A DNA stretch of 64,000 nt from Pseudomonas sp. GR 6-02 (GTDB lineage Bacteria; Pseudomonadota; Gammaproteobacteria; Pseudomonadales; Pseudomonadaceae), in assembly GCF_001655615.1 (NCBI RefSeq), contig NZ_CP011567.1, forward strand, positions 1,311,001 to 1,375,000, written 5' to 3'. The notes beneath the pieces were generated by a model. That model was given only the letters and a program-made list of their open reading frames with translations, was not told the DNA's origin and made no database searches. Positions 53,818-62,356 of the stretch are shown here, one piece after another (the first letter of the stretch is position 1; each line of letters starts with the position of its first letter). A program made the position numbers and the translations under genes.

Positions 53818-55358
53818 CGGACCGCTCCGGGGCCGAACAATGCGCGCCAGCCGTCACACAGTTCCTGTTGCAAATGCGCCGGTGGCAGGCGATGCCCGTA
53901 GGCCATGTTCTGCCAGTGTGCGGTCAGGCTTTTACTGAAGGCCAGCAACGCCGGTTGCTTCAAATGTTCAACGCGCTGAAGCACTTCGCCTTCGGTGTCG
54001 GCGGGCTTGAGCGTCATGTCGAAGTCGTTCAACAAGTGGCTGAGCAAGGCGCGATAGAGCAAGCCAAGGGCTTCACGCGGGTTGGTTTGCCAGAGGCTTT
54101 CGGCGCTGGCCGCGATATCGGCGGGCAGGGTTTCGCGGTTGAGGTCCAGGCCGAATGCCTGCTGCGGCAATGGTCGCGTCACTTTTCGGTTGAGCGCTGG
54201 CCGGCGGCTGACGAACGCCTGCAACCAGTCGCGGTAACGCCAGATCAACAGGCCAATGGCGCCGATCACCGCGCCCCACAGCAACACCTCGATCAGGTTG
54301 GCCAATGCGCCGAAACGTTGGCTGTCGAGCAAACCGAACAGCGCTTTCAGCCAGGCGGGTGTTTGACCACCGTGCGCGGTATCGTCGGCGGGCTTGTCTT
54401 CGCCGAACCGATAGCGGGTCACCGTTTCCTTGTTCTTGAACGGTGGCTGATCGAGGATGGCCTTGATGCTGTCTCGGGATGCCTGACTGGTCAGCGGTTG
54501 CTCCAGCAGACGCGGGCTGTCCGGTGACATGCCCGGTTCGGCGGCCCAGACGCTTTGCCCCGTCGGCACCAGCACACACGCCGCCAGCAGCAGCGTGATG
54601 ACTGCGCTGCTCAGGCGTTGGCGCAAGCGGCGGAACACCAGTTCGATGTCCCAGGCTTCCAGCCGTGTGCGCCGGTTCAGGTAAAGGCTGAAACCACAGG
54701 CGACATAAATCGGTTCCCAGACCACCAGCACCAGGGCGTAAAAAGCATTGGTCAGGTGTTCCAGCCAGCGCCAGTCTTGTGTGGCGGCGGCAATCAAGGT
54801 CTGCCAGCCCCAGTCGAGTTCGACCTGCAGCGGCAAGAGCATGTAGAACAGCACCATCAGGCCGATCCACAACGCGGTTTCCAGGTGCACGCCGATGATT
54901 GTCAGCCATTGCGCGGCACCGGCATTGCGCTGCAACAGCACGCGTAAACGCTGTTGTCGTGCTTCGCCCTCCAGGCCTTCGAGTTGTACCACCGGCATCA
55001 GAAAGCTGCGGCTCAGGCTCAGGCGGCGCCAGGTCAGGCTGGCCAGCAGTTGCGGCGGGAGCAGGCGCGGCCATTGGCGCAGGGCCTGTTTCAGCGTGGG
55101 TGTTTCGCCGAACATGGCTTTGGACAGGATGTACAGCGGCAGCCGATCGAACGCCGGTTTGAGCCACCAGAACAGGAACAGGGCGAGGGAGGGCGACTCC
55201 CACAGCATCAGGCTGAGCAAGGTAAAAATCGGTAGGGTCACGATCGCCCAACTGGTCATCAACAGGCGTCGATGGCGCTGACTCAGCAGCACCCCCAGGT
55301 CCATGGCTTCCCAGTTTGTGCGTGGGCGAATCACTGCACTGGCGTCACTCAGGCGCAT
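53814..55358 (-). CDS. DUF4129-domain membrane protein
   Basis: A 514-residue protein with several spans in its first half and another near residue 365. A C-terminal DUF4129 domain shows SAESLWQTNPREALGLLYRALLSHL. Start at 55358 is preferred; a TTG at 55376 is in frame. It overlaps the SpoIIM-type gene by 14 bases and the DUF4350 gene by four, so it is part of one translationally linked operon. Proline-rich or transglutaminase-linked relatives are known, but no activity is assigned here. Confidence 0.8.
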   Translation of the reverse strand: MRLSDASAVIRPRTNWEAMDLGVLLSQRHRRLLMTSWAIVTLPIFTLLSLMLWESPSLALFLFWWLKPAFDRLPLYILSKAMFGETPTLKQALRQWPRLLPPQLLASLTWRRLSLSRSFLMPVVQLEGLEGEARQQRLRVLLQRNAGAAQWLTIIGVHLETALWIGLMVLFYMLLPLQVELDWGWQTLIAAATQDWRWLEHLTNAFYALVLVVWEPIYVACGFSLYLNRRTRLEAWDIELVFRRLRQRLSSAVITLLLAACVLVPTGQSVWAAEPGMSPDSPRLLEQPLTSQASRDSIKAILDQPPFKNKETVTRYRFGEDKPADDTAHGGQTPAWLKALFGLLDSQRFGALANLIEVLLWGAVIGAIGLLIWRYRDWLQAFVSRRPALNRKVTRPLPQQAFGLDLNRETLPADIAASAESLWQTNPREALGLLYRALLSHLLNDFDMTLKPADTEGEVLQRVEHLKQPALLAFSKSLTAHWQNMAYGHRLPPAHLQQELCDGWRALFGPGAVR

Positions 55359-56322
55359 GGCGGGTCCGTCCGGCAAACAGCAGATAAGTCGCGACCAACA
55401 CCCAGAGCGCTGCGCCGACCAGGTATTTGGTCAGCGGCGTGACTCCGGTCCGCGACGACCAGTAGGCTTCTATAAACGCTGCAATCAACAAAAACAGCAT
55501 GACCCCGCAAATCAGCAACACGCTCTTGCTCGCCGCCACTCGCAGGGCTTCGGCGCGGGGCAAACGTCCCGGCGCGATCAACGCCCAGCCCAGTTGCAGG
55601 CCGGCGGCACCGGCCAGGGCAATGGCGCTCAGTTCGAAGGCGCCGTGCCCGATCACGAATGACCAGAAGGTTTGCCCGTAGCCGATGTGCGTCAGGTGCC
55701 CGGCCACCGCACCGATCATCAAGCCGTTGAAGAACAGGAAAAACGCGCTGCCCAGACCAAACAGCAAACCGCTGGCGAAGGTCTGAAACGCGATGCCGAT
55801 GTTGTGCATGATGTAGTAACCGAACATCTCCCAGTCTTCACTGGCCGCCCGTTCTGCCAAGCGCCCCAGATGACCGGCGACGGGGTCGTACATGCTTTGC
55901 ATCTCACTGACCTGCTCGGCCGGGATCAGGTTGTAGACCAGTTCCGGGAACAGATACACCAGCAGCCCGATGCCAATCAGGCTGCCAAAAAATATCAGGC
56001 TGGCGGCAAGCACGAAGGGCCATTGTTCGCGCACCAGACGCGGGAAGTCGGCAAGGATGAAGCTCAGTACGTTGGCCCTCAGCCAACTGCGATGCCGATA
56101 AAGCTGTTGATGCCCGCGCAGCACTTGTTGCTGTAACGAGTCGACCAAAAAGCTGCTGTAACCACGCTCCTGAGCCAGGGCCAGGTGTTGGCAGAGCCGT
56201 CGATAGTCGCTGGGGAAGCTGGCGACTCGCGAGGTTTCCTTGCCGCGTTCCAGCCGTTCGAGCATGAGTGCAAACTGCTCCCATTCGGTCTTGTGGCGGC
56301 TTTCGAATAGGCTTTGCTTCAT
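55345..56322 (-). CDS. Stage II sporulation protein M-like membrane protein
   Basis: A 325-residue SpoIIM-family membrane protein in a non-sporulating bacterium. It has a cytoplasmic N-terminus, then about six spans from residue 100. The family hallmarks are NIGIAFQTFASGLLFGLGSAFFLFFNGLMIGA and the polar GHGAFELSAIALAGAAGL. In Bacillus SpoIIM takes part in peptidoglycan hydrolysis during engulfment; the role here is unknown. Its ATG overlaps the RDD stop (ATGA). Confidence 0.87.
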   Translation of the reverse strand: MKQSLFESRHKTEWEQFALMLERLERGKETSRVASFPSDYRRLCQHLALAQERGYSSFLVDSLQQQVLRGHQQLYRHRSWLRANVLSFILADFPRLVREQWPFVLAASLIFFGSLIGIGLLVYLFPELVYNLIPAEQVSEMQSMYDPVAGHLGRLAERAASEDWEMFGYYIMHNIGIAFQTFASGLLFGLGSAFFLFFNGLMIGAVAGHLTHIGYGQTFWSFVIGHGAFELSAIALAGAAGLQLGWALIAPGRLPRAEALRVAASKSVLLICGVMLFLLIAAFIEAYWSSRTGVTPLTKYLVGAALWVLVATYLLFAGRTRHAPE

Positions 56323-57044
56323 GTCGGGCCCAACAGTCCGCGGGCGATGCCGTTGAGTTCGGCCACGGCCTGCGGCGCTGAAACGTGCAGCGGTTGCGCG
56401 AGTATCGAGGCGAGTTCACCTGCCCGCGCCTCGGAGAGTTCACCCTGGCGCTCGGCAAACCCGAGGATGGCGCGTTGCTCGGTCAGCGTCAGCGCGAAAG
56501 CGGCACGCCGCGGCGGGGCATCGGGTAACTGCGGTCGGGTGAGCGGTTGTTCGCGGTAGATCACCAGCGTGCCGGCGGCCAGGTCGCCGAGGCGTTTGAA
56601 GGTGGGATGTTGCAGGCAACTGATCGCCCCGAGGAAGTAGCCGAACGGCAACATGTCGACAAATCGCAACAGGTTGCGCAGCAAGGACGCGGACCAGCCG
56701 ATCGGGGTGCCATCGTCGTGCACCACGCGCAATCCCATCCATTGCTTGCCCGGCGAGCGCCCCTGATTGAGCACCTCGAACAGCACCATGTACCACCAGC
56801 TCACCACGAACAGCAAAATCGAGCCAAGCCCCGCGCCGAGTTTGCCGAGGAACGCCAGCACCATGAACAGCAGGCCCAGGATCAACCCGCGCAGGCCCAG
56901 GTCGATGGTGAACGCCAGCGCACGGACCATCAACCCGGCCGGGCGCAGTGGCAAGTCGATGCCTTCGGGCGTTTCGACCTGATACCACGTGTCCAGTGGC
57001 GGGGCCAGCGTTGCTTTCCGTGGCAGTGCTGTGGTCTCGAGCAT
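56319..57044 (-). CDS. RDD-family membrane protein
   Basis: A 241-residue RDD protein. Its name-giving Arg and Asp residues are in the first and second spans: RPAGLMVRALAFTIDLGLRG, and later GRSPGKQWMGLRVVHDDGTPIGW and NLLRFVDMLPFG. A hydrophilic tail of about 80 residues follows. RDD proteins are small membrane modules of uncertain transport function, some acting as Na+/H+ exchangers. AAGG lies six bases before the ATG at 57044. It is the first gene of the SpoIIM/MoxR operon. Confidence 0.85.
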   Translation of the reverse strand: MLETTALPRKATLAPPLDTWYQVETPEGIDLPLRPAGLMVRALAFTIDLGLRGLILGLLFMVLAFLGKLGAGLGSILLFVVSWWYMVLFEVLNQGRSPGKQWMGLRVVHDDGTPIGWSASLLRNLLRFVDMLPFGYFLGAISCLQHPTFKRLGDLAAGTLVIYREQPLTRPQLPDAPPRRAAFALTLTEQRAILGFAERQGELSEARAGELASILAQPLHVSAPQAVAELNGIARGLLGPT

Positions 57045-57227
57045 GGGCAACCTTGCTGTGGCCGGTTTGCGATTCGATGTCCGTTCGATGCTAGCAGCCT
57101 CTCGGGGGGAAACGACATAACTATGTATTGCACGGTATGCGGCCGGAGGTGATTGAATGACAACATTTCTGGTCGGGGCAGCCTGTGTGCGCCTAGACTT
57201 CGCCGGTCTTCTGTTCAGGAACAACCC

Positions 57228-58658
57228 GTGACCTCGATCTTCTGGTACGACTACGAAACCACTGGCATCAACCCCCGTTGCGACCGTCCGTTGCAAGTGG
57301 CGGGGATTCGCACCGACTTCGATCTCAATGAAATAGACGAGCCGGTCAATCTCTACTGCCAGCCCAGTGACGACATCCTGCCGCATCCGGCGGCTTGCGC
57401 GATCACCGGTATCACGCCTGGCCTTCTGGCCGAGCAAGGTTTGAGCGAAGCCGATTTCATGACACGGGTTCATGCCCAGCTCGCCCTGCCCGGCACTTGT
57501 GGGGCAGGGTACAACACGCTGCGTTTCGACGACGAGATGACCCGTTACAGCCTGTATCGAAACTTTTTCGACCCCTACGCACGGGAGTGGCAGGGCGGCA
57601 ACAGCCGCTGGGACCTGATCGACATCGTGCGCGCGGCTTATGCGTTGCGTCCCGATGGCTTCGTCTGGCCCACGGATGACGAAGGGCGGGTGACGCTCAA
57701 GCTCGAACGCCTGACCGCCGCCAATGGCATCGATCACGGAAATGCCCACGAGGCGCTATCGGATGTTCGCGCCACAATCGCCCTGGCGCGTCTGATTCGT
57801 GAAAAACAGCCGAAGTTGTATGACTGGCTGTTTCAGTTGCGCAGCAAACAAAAGGTGATGGACCAGATTCGGCTGTTGCAGCCGATGGTGCACATTTCCG
57901 GGCGCTTTTCGGCGGCCCGCCATTATGTCGGCGTGGTACTGCCACTGGCCTGGCATCCACGCAATCGCAACGCGCTGATTGTCTGTGACCTGCACCTGGA
58001 CCCTCAGGGGCTGCTCGATCTGGATACCGAAACCTTGCGTCAGCGGCTTTATACACGCCGTGACGATCTGGCCGAAGGCGAACTGCCCGTGCCGCTCAAG
58101 CTCATACACATCAACAAGTGCCCGGTCGTGGCGCCGTTATCGGTACTTCGTCCCGAAGATCAGCAACGTTTGGGGCTGGACATGGCGCTCTATCAGGAAC
58201 GGGCGCTGCGGCTAAGTGCCGCACAACAACTTTGGCAAGATAAAGTCTCGGGAGTTTATGCCCGCGAGGATTTCGCCGCGAGCCTGGACCCCGAGCAACA
58301 GTTATACGACGGTTTTATCGGCGATCGGGATCGGCGTCTATGTGAGCAAGTCAGAGCCGCCGACCCTGCGCAATTAGCACAAGAGCAGTGGCCTTTCGAT
58401 GATGAACGTTTGCCCGAATTATTGTTTCGTTATCGCGCACGCAACTTTCCGGATACGTTGAGCCCGGAAGAGCAAGAACGCTGGCGAATATTTTGTCAGC
58501 AGCGTTTGTCCGTGCCGGAGTGGGGCGCTCCCAATACGCTGGAAAGTTTTCTGACAGCTGCCGCCCAATTGACGATTAGTCCTACATCGTTTCAGCAAGA
58601 GGTTCTGGATGAATGGCAGATTCATGTCCAGGCATTACGCAAACGTTTGAATATTTGA
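57228..58658 (+). CDS. sbcB: Exodeoxyribonuclease I
   Basis: A 476-residue 3'-5' single-strand DNA exonuclease. The DnaQ-type active site is visible: DYETTG (residues 8-13) with the DxE pair, a middle Asp in YNTLRFDDEMTRYSLY, and HEALSDVRAT with the His and Asp of motif III. C-terminal exo I-specific domains complete the family length. GTG start at 57228 with AGGA seven bases upstream; the longer frame lacks a ribosome site. In Pseudomonas the gene sits beside mvaT, as here. Confidence 0.93.
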   Translation: MTSIFWYDYETTGINPRCDRPLQVAGIRTDFDLNEIDEPVNLYCQPSDDILPHPAACAITGITPGLLAEQGLSEADFMTRVHAQLALPGTCGAGYNTLRFDDEMTRYSLYRNFFDPYAREWQGGNSRWDLIDIVRAAYALRPDGFVWPTDDEGRVTLKLERLTAANGIDHGNAHEALSDVRATIALARLIREKQPKLYDWLFQLRSKQKVMDQIRLLQPMVHISGRFSAARHYVGVVLPLAWHPRNRNALIVCDLHLDPQGLLDLDTETLRQRLYTRRDDLAEGELPVPLKLIHINKCPVVAPLSVLRPEDQQRLGLDMALYQERALRLSAAQQLWQDKVSGVYAREDFAASLDPEQQLYDGFIGDRDRRLCEQVRAADPAQLAQEQWPFDDERLPELLFRYRARNFPDTLSPEEQERWRIFCQQRLSVPEWGAPNTLESFLTAAAQLTISPTSFQQEVLDEWQIHVQALRKRLNI

Positions 58659-58697
58659 AAACGAAAATGACTTGCGATTGAATTCCGGGCATAAAAA

Positions 58698-58719
58698 AAC
58701 GCCAGCATTTGCTGGCGTT
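58698..58719. terminator. Bidirectional terminator between sbcB and mvaT
   Basis: AACGCCAGC, loop ATTT, then GCTGGCGTT, with A7 on the left and TTTT on the right. It serves both convergent genes. Confidence 0.93.
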
Positions 58720-58756
58720 CTTTTGGTCGCGGATCAGTCTGCGACGCGCTTGCGGC

Positions 58757-59134
58757 TTAGCCCAGCAGGGTAGCCCAGCCTTCAACCACGTCACCGCCCC
58801 ACTTGGCTTTCCACTCTTTCAGAGTTTTGTGGTTGCCACCTTTGGTTTCGATGACTTCGCCGTTGTGCGGGTTTTTGTATTGTTTAACTTTGCGAGCACG
58901 CTTGGTGCCAGTAGTTTTTACTGCGCCGCCACGTGGAGCCTTGGTTTTGGACTCTGGATCCAATAGGGCAATGATGTCACGCAGGGATTTGGAGTATTCG
59001 CCCATCAGGGTGCGCAATTTGCCTTCGAATTCCAGCTCGGTTTGCAGTTTGTCGTCTTGGGACAGGTTCTTCAAACGGGCTTGCAGCTCTTTGATAGCTT
59101 CTTCGGTGGCGCGATATTCGTTGATCAAGGACAT
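58757..59134 (-). CDS. mvaT: H-NS-like xenogeneic silencer MvaT
   Basis: A 125-residue nucleoid protein. The N-terminal coiled-coil oligomerisation part (MSLINEYRATEEAIKELQARLKNLS) is followed by a basic linker (KTTGTKRARKVKQ). The C-terminal DNA-binding domain is YKNPHNGEVIETKGGNHKTLKEWKAKWG. MvaT binds AT-rich DNA and silences foreign genes, such as the low-GC pocket at 49.5-50.2 kb (inferred). The start at 59134 gives the typical 124-125 residues. Confidence 0.95.
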   Translation of the reverse strand: MSLINEYRATEEAIKELQARLKNLSQDDKLQTELEFEGKLRTLMGEYSKSLRDIIALLDPESKTKAPRGGAVKTTGTKRARKVKQYKNPHNGEVIETKGGNHKTLKEWKAKWGGDVVEGWATLLG

Positions 59135-59461
59135 GAGGACTACCTTATGTTGGCGCTGGATGACAGGGTGACAGTGCGACAATAATAGTCAGGGTGTTTC
59201 ATCAAGTAAACATTTAACCGAAGTTTTACTTAAATTAGTTGCGGTGAATAGGACACACATTGGAGAGACAGTTAAATAGCGTCACAAATATTCACAGTTA
59301 ACCTCTTGAAGGCTGGCTACAAGAGCACCATGCACTGGCGTATGGCACCGCCGGAACCTGTGCCGATGACCGCAATCCGCAGCCGCGCGTCATCAATACT
59401 GCAGTTTTGCTGCGCAATCGCTAGAATGGCGGCCTTTGCGAAGTTCTGGAGTTTCCCCCTC
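59135..59461. promoter_or_regulatory. AT-rich control region upstream of mvaT and purU
   Basis: 327 bases, much richer in A and T than flanking genes for the first 180. An inverted repeat AAGTAAA/TTTACTT spans 59204-59231. It should hold the mvaT promoter (with autoregulation possible) and that of purU. Confidence 0.5.
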
Positions 59462-60310
59462 ATGCGCACTTTTCGGCTGGTGATTGCTTGCCCGGACCGC
59501 GTCGGTATCGTTGCTAAAGTCAGTAACTTTCTGGCGTCACATAACGGCTGGATCACTGAAGCGAGCCATCACTCGGACAATCAGAGTGGCTGGTTCTTCA
59601 TGCGTCACGAAATTCGTGCCGATTCGCTGCCTTTCGGTATCGAAGCCTTTCGCGAAGCGTTTGCACCGATTGCCCAAGAGTTCTCGATGGACTGGCGCAT
59701 CACCGACACCGAGCAGAAGAAGCGCGTGGTGTTGATGGCCAGCCGTGAGTCCCATTGCCTGGCTGACTTGTTGCACCGCTGGCACAGCGACGAACTGGAC
59801 TGCGAAATCGCCTGCGTGATTTCCAACCATGACGATTTGCGCAGCATGGTCGAGTGGCACGGTATTCCTTACTACCATGTACCGGTCAACCCGCAGGACA
59901 AGGAACCGGCCTTCGCCGAAGTCTCGCGCCTGGTCAAACAGCACGACGCCGAAGTGGTGGTACTTGCCCGTTACATGCAGATTCTGCCGCCTGACTTGTG
60001 CAGCGAATATGCCCACAAAGTCATCAACATTCACCACAGCTTCCTGCCGTCGTTCGTCGGCGCCAAGCCGTATCATCAGGCTTCGATGCGCGGTGTGAAG
60101 TTGATCGGTGCCACTTGCCACTATGTCACCGAAGAGCTGGACGCCGGTCCGATCATCGAGCAGGACGTGGTGCGTGTCAGCCACAGCGACAGTATTGAAG
60201 ACATGGTGCGCTTCGGTCGTGACGTCGAGAAAATGGTGCTGGCCCGTGGTCTGCGTTATCACCTGGAAGACCGGGTGTTGGTGCACGGCAACAAGACCGT
60301 CGTGTTCTGA
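59462..60310 (+). CDS. purU: Formyltetrahydrofolate deformylase
   Basis: A 282-residue enzyme releasing formate from 10-formyltetrahydrofolate to balance one-carbon pools for purine synthesis. The N-terminal ACT domain (LVIACPDRVGIVAKVSNFLASHNGWI) is followed by the formyltransferase fold with VINIHHSFLPSFVGAKPYHQA and GATCHYVTEELDAGPIIEQD. Start at 59462, where the conserved N-terminus begins. PAO1 has purU1 at the same place next to mvaT. Confidence 0.93.
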   Translation: MRTFRLVIACPDRVGIVAKVSNFLASHNGWITEASHHSDNQSGWFFMRHEIRADSLPFGIEAFREAFAPIAQEFSMDWRITDTEQKKRVVLMASRESHCLADLLHRWHSDELDCEIACVISNHDDLRSMVEWHGIPYYHVPVNPQDKEPAFAEVSRLVKQHDAEVVVLARYMQILPPDLCSEYAHKVINIHHSFLPSFVGAKPYHQASMRGVKLIGATCHYVTEELDAGPIIEQDVVRVSHSDSIEDMVRFGRDVEKMVLARGLRYHLEDRVLVHGNKTVVF

Positions 60311-60330
60311 CAACCATACGGTTGAAATCC

Positions 60331-60365
60331 GAAGGGCCTGGGCGTTCAATCGCTTCAGGCCCTTC
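60331..60365 (+). terminator. Hairpin after purU
   Basis: GAAGGGCCTG and CAGGCCCTTC form a 10-bp stem with a 15-base loop, 20 bases past the purU stop. The T tract is weak. Confidence 0.55.
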
Positions 60366-60391
60366 GCCGTTTCTGCACCGAGGACATGACC

Positions 60392-60568
60392 ATGGCCGAT
60401 CCGCTGGATAAAGCCGTTTCCAAGGCGCCCGCCACATTGGGCGAGGGCTGTTTGAGCCGCTACGATCCGGACGACCTGAGCCCCGAAGACGGCACGGAGT
60501 TTCCCGGCGCCGCCGAGTTGTGGGAGCAGTTGCAGGACGATTCTGAAGATACAGCCGGTGGTGCCTGA
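60392..60568 (+). CDS. Small acidic protein of unknown function
   Basis: A 58-residue protein rich in Asp, Glu and Ala, MADPLDKAVSKAPATLGEGCLSRYDPDDLSPEDG..., with no membrane span. GAGG lies eight bases before the ATG at 60392; an ATG six bases upstream is too close to that site. It follows the purU hairpin. Function unknown. Confidence 0.5.
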   Translation: MADPLDKAVSKAPATLGEGCLSRYDPDDLSPEDGTEFPGAAELWEQLQDDSEDTAGGA

Positions 60569-60587
60569 AAAGCCCCTGTGGCGATCT

Positions 60588-61583
60588 TTAAGCTTGCTTG
60601 AACTTCATCAACTTCTTCAGCAATGGCCGCCCGAGCATCAGCAGAAACACCGGGCCACCGACCACCAGATAGAAGTAATAAGTCACCGTCCGCCAGATCA
60701 GAATCGCTGCCGCCGCGGTGGATTTCCCCACCATCGGCGCCAGCAGCGCCGCCGATGTCAGTTCCGCCGCCCCGGCACCGCCCGGCAACAGACTGAACTG
60801 CCCCGCACTCAATGACAGCATCTGGATCAGAAAGCACCAGGCCCATTGCAAGTCCACGCCCAGCCCGCGTAACGCCAGATACAGCACGCTATACCGCAAG
60901 ACCCAATGCAGGCAGGTCAGGGCAAACACCGTGATCAATGTTTGAAAGGGTAACTTCAGTGTGTCGGTGAACGCCGCCAGGAAGTGCAGGAGCTTTCGCG
61001 CCCAACGAAGCCGGGTCGCTTCCTTGACATTGAAACGGGCGAGCAACCGACCACTCAGGCGAATCAGCGAACGGTGGCAGCGAGCCATCAATACACAGCT
61101 GAACAGCCCGCCGAACAACGAGATGGCGCTGACCGTCAGCATCCATTCCAGGCGCTGACTGAGGTGCTGGAACAGTGCATAAATCAGAATCGCGCTCAGC
61201 GCGCAGAGAAAAAACAGCAAGTCGCTCAACTGGTCCATGGCGAACACGGCGCTGCCCCTGGCCGGCCGCACGCCGTGGCGCGCCAACAGGGCCATGATGG
61301 TCAGCGGTCCACCACTGCCGCCGGGGGTGGCGCAGTAGGCGAACTCGGCGGACATCACCACCCCGAGGCTTTTGAGTCGGCTCACCTTGTCACGCTGATC
61401 GCCCAGCAACAGGCGCAAGCGCAGGGTGTTGAGCACCCAGCACAACAGGATCATGCCGAACATGATCAGCAGCCATTCCAGCGGGAAGCGTTGCAACCGC
61501 GACCATGTCTCGCCGCCGCCCAGCAACGACGGGATGAGCACCGCAGCGAGCAGCGCGATGACCAGCAGAATTCCCCGGCTCAT
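60588..61583 (-). CDS. UPF0104/lysylphosphatidylglycerol synthase transmembrane family protein
   Basis: A 331-residue integral membrane protein of about eight spans. The family motifs are EFAYCATPGGSGGPLTIMALLARHGV and SLLPGGAGAAELTSAALL. Members include flippase-like and LPG-synthetase membrane domains; without the soluble synthase domain this is likely a lipid-handling or flippase-like unit. Its start overlaps the stop of the DUF2334 gene (ATGA), and it is the last of a three-gene operon with a glycosyltransferase. Confidence 0.82.
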   Translation of the reverse strand: MSRGILLVIALLAAVLIPSLLGGGETWSRLQRFPLEWLLIMFGMILLCWVLNTLRLRLLLGDQRDKVSRLKSLGVVMSAEFAYCATPGGSGGPLTIMALLARHGVRPARGSAVFAMDQLSDLLFFLCALSAILIYALFQHLSQRLEWMLTVSAISLFGGLFSCVLMARCHRSLIRLSGRLLARFNVKEATRLRWARKLLHFLAAFTDTLKLPFQTLITVFALTCLHWVLRYSVLYLALRGLGVDLQWAWCFLIQMLSLSAGQFSLLPGGAGAAELTSAALLAPMVGKSTAAAAILIWRTVTYYFYLVVGGPVFLLMLGRPLLKKLMKFKQA

Positions 61584-62356
61584 GCTGCGCGACCGATGGG
61601 GTCGCGTTGCAGTTTCAACCAACCGGCCTTGGTCATCGGCACACGGCCCTCGTCGAGCAAGCGCTTGAGCGTTTGCAGCCAATATTGACGCGAGAACTCA
61701 TGTCGCATGTCCACCGGGTGCAGGCCGAGACGAATCACCGGCGCCTGGCGCCAGCGCTGTTCGCGCTGATCGCTGACGATTTTCGACAGGCCACGGCGCC
61801 AGGCGCTGCGTGCGCTCCAGACCAGGCCTGGGGCGTCGATCGCAGTGAAATCCGGCAGACGATACAGGTGCTGCGAATCGCTGGTGTAGCGCAGCGGTAA
61901 CTGACGCAACGCCTGACGGGTGCCTTCGCTCATCAGCCAGGCGGGGGCGACAAAGCCTTCGAGCGGCCAGTTGTAGCGATGGAATACCTCGATTCCGGCG
62001 CGCAGGCGGGCGAGGGCGGCGTCTAGAGGCAGGTCATAGAACTCGCCTTCATGGGTATAGATCCTGCGCATGAACCAGTCTCGGGGAGTGGTGGGAATCG
62101 GCCCTTCATCGCAATGGTAGTAACCGTGCAGTACCAGTTCGTCGCCGCGAGCGACGCGACGGCTCAGCAAACGTCGAAACTCCGGATGTGCGTCAAGGTC
62201 GTCATGTTTGTGGAAATTCGGCACCACCAGCCAGGTCATCGGCACTGTACCCAGTGCGTCGACGGCTTCGACGAAGGCCTGGTAATCGGGCCAGGTCTGC
62301 GGTGCAACGTCGTGTAGCACCAACAACAGACTGGGTGTGTTCATGGGCTCAGCCAT
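61580..62356 (-). CDS. DUF2334 polysaccharide-deacetylase-like protein
   Basis: A 258-residue protein of the carbohydrate-esterase-4-like DUF2334 family. The metal-site elements are the Asp in LLVLHDVAPQTWPDY and the HxxxxE-type stretch in ELVLHGYYHCDEGPIP. It lacks a clear signal peptide, so it may act in the cytoplasm on a sugar donor or lipid-linked sugar. Its start lies inside the end of the glycosyltransferase gene, and its stop overlaps the membrane-protein start. The sugar is unknown. Confidence 0.78.
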   Translation of the reverse strand: MAEPMNTPSLLLVLHDVAPQTWPDYQAFVEAVDALGTVPMTWLVVPNFHKHDDLDAHPEFRRLLSRRVARGDELVLHGYYHCDEGPIPTTPRDWFMRRIYTHEGEFYDLPLDAALARLRAGIEVFHRYNWPLEGFVAPAWLMSEGTRQALRQLPLRYTSDSQHLYRLPDFTAIDAPGLVWSARSAWRRGLSKIVSDQREQRWRQAPVIRLGLHPVDMRHEFSRQYWLQTLKRLLDEGRVPMTKAGWLKLQRDPIGRAA

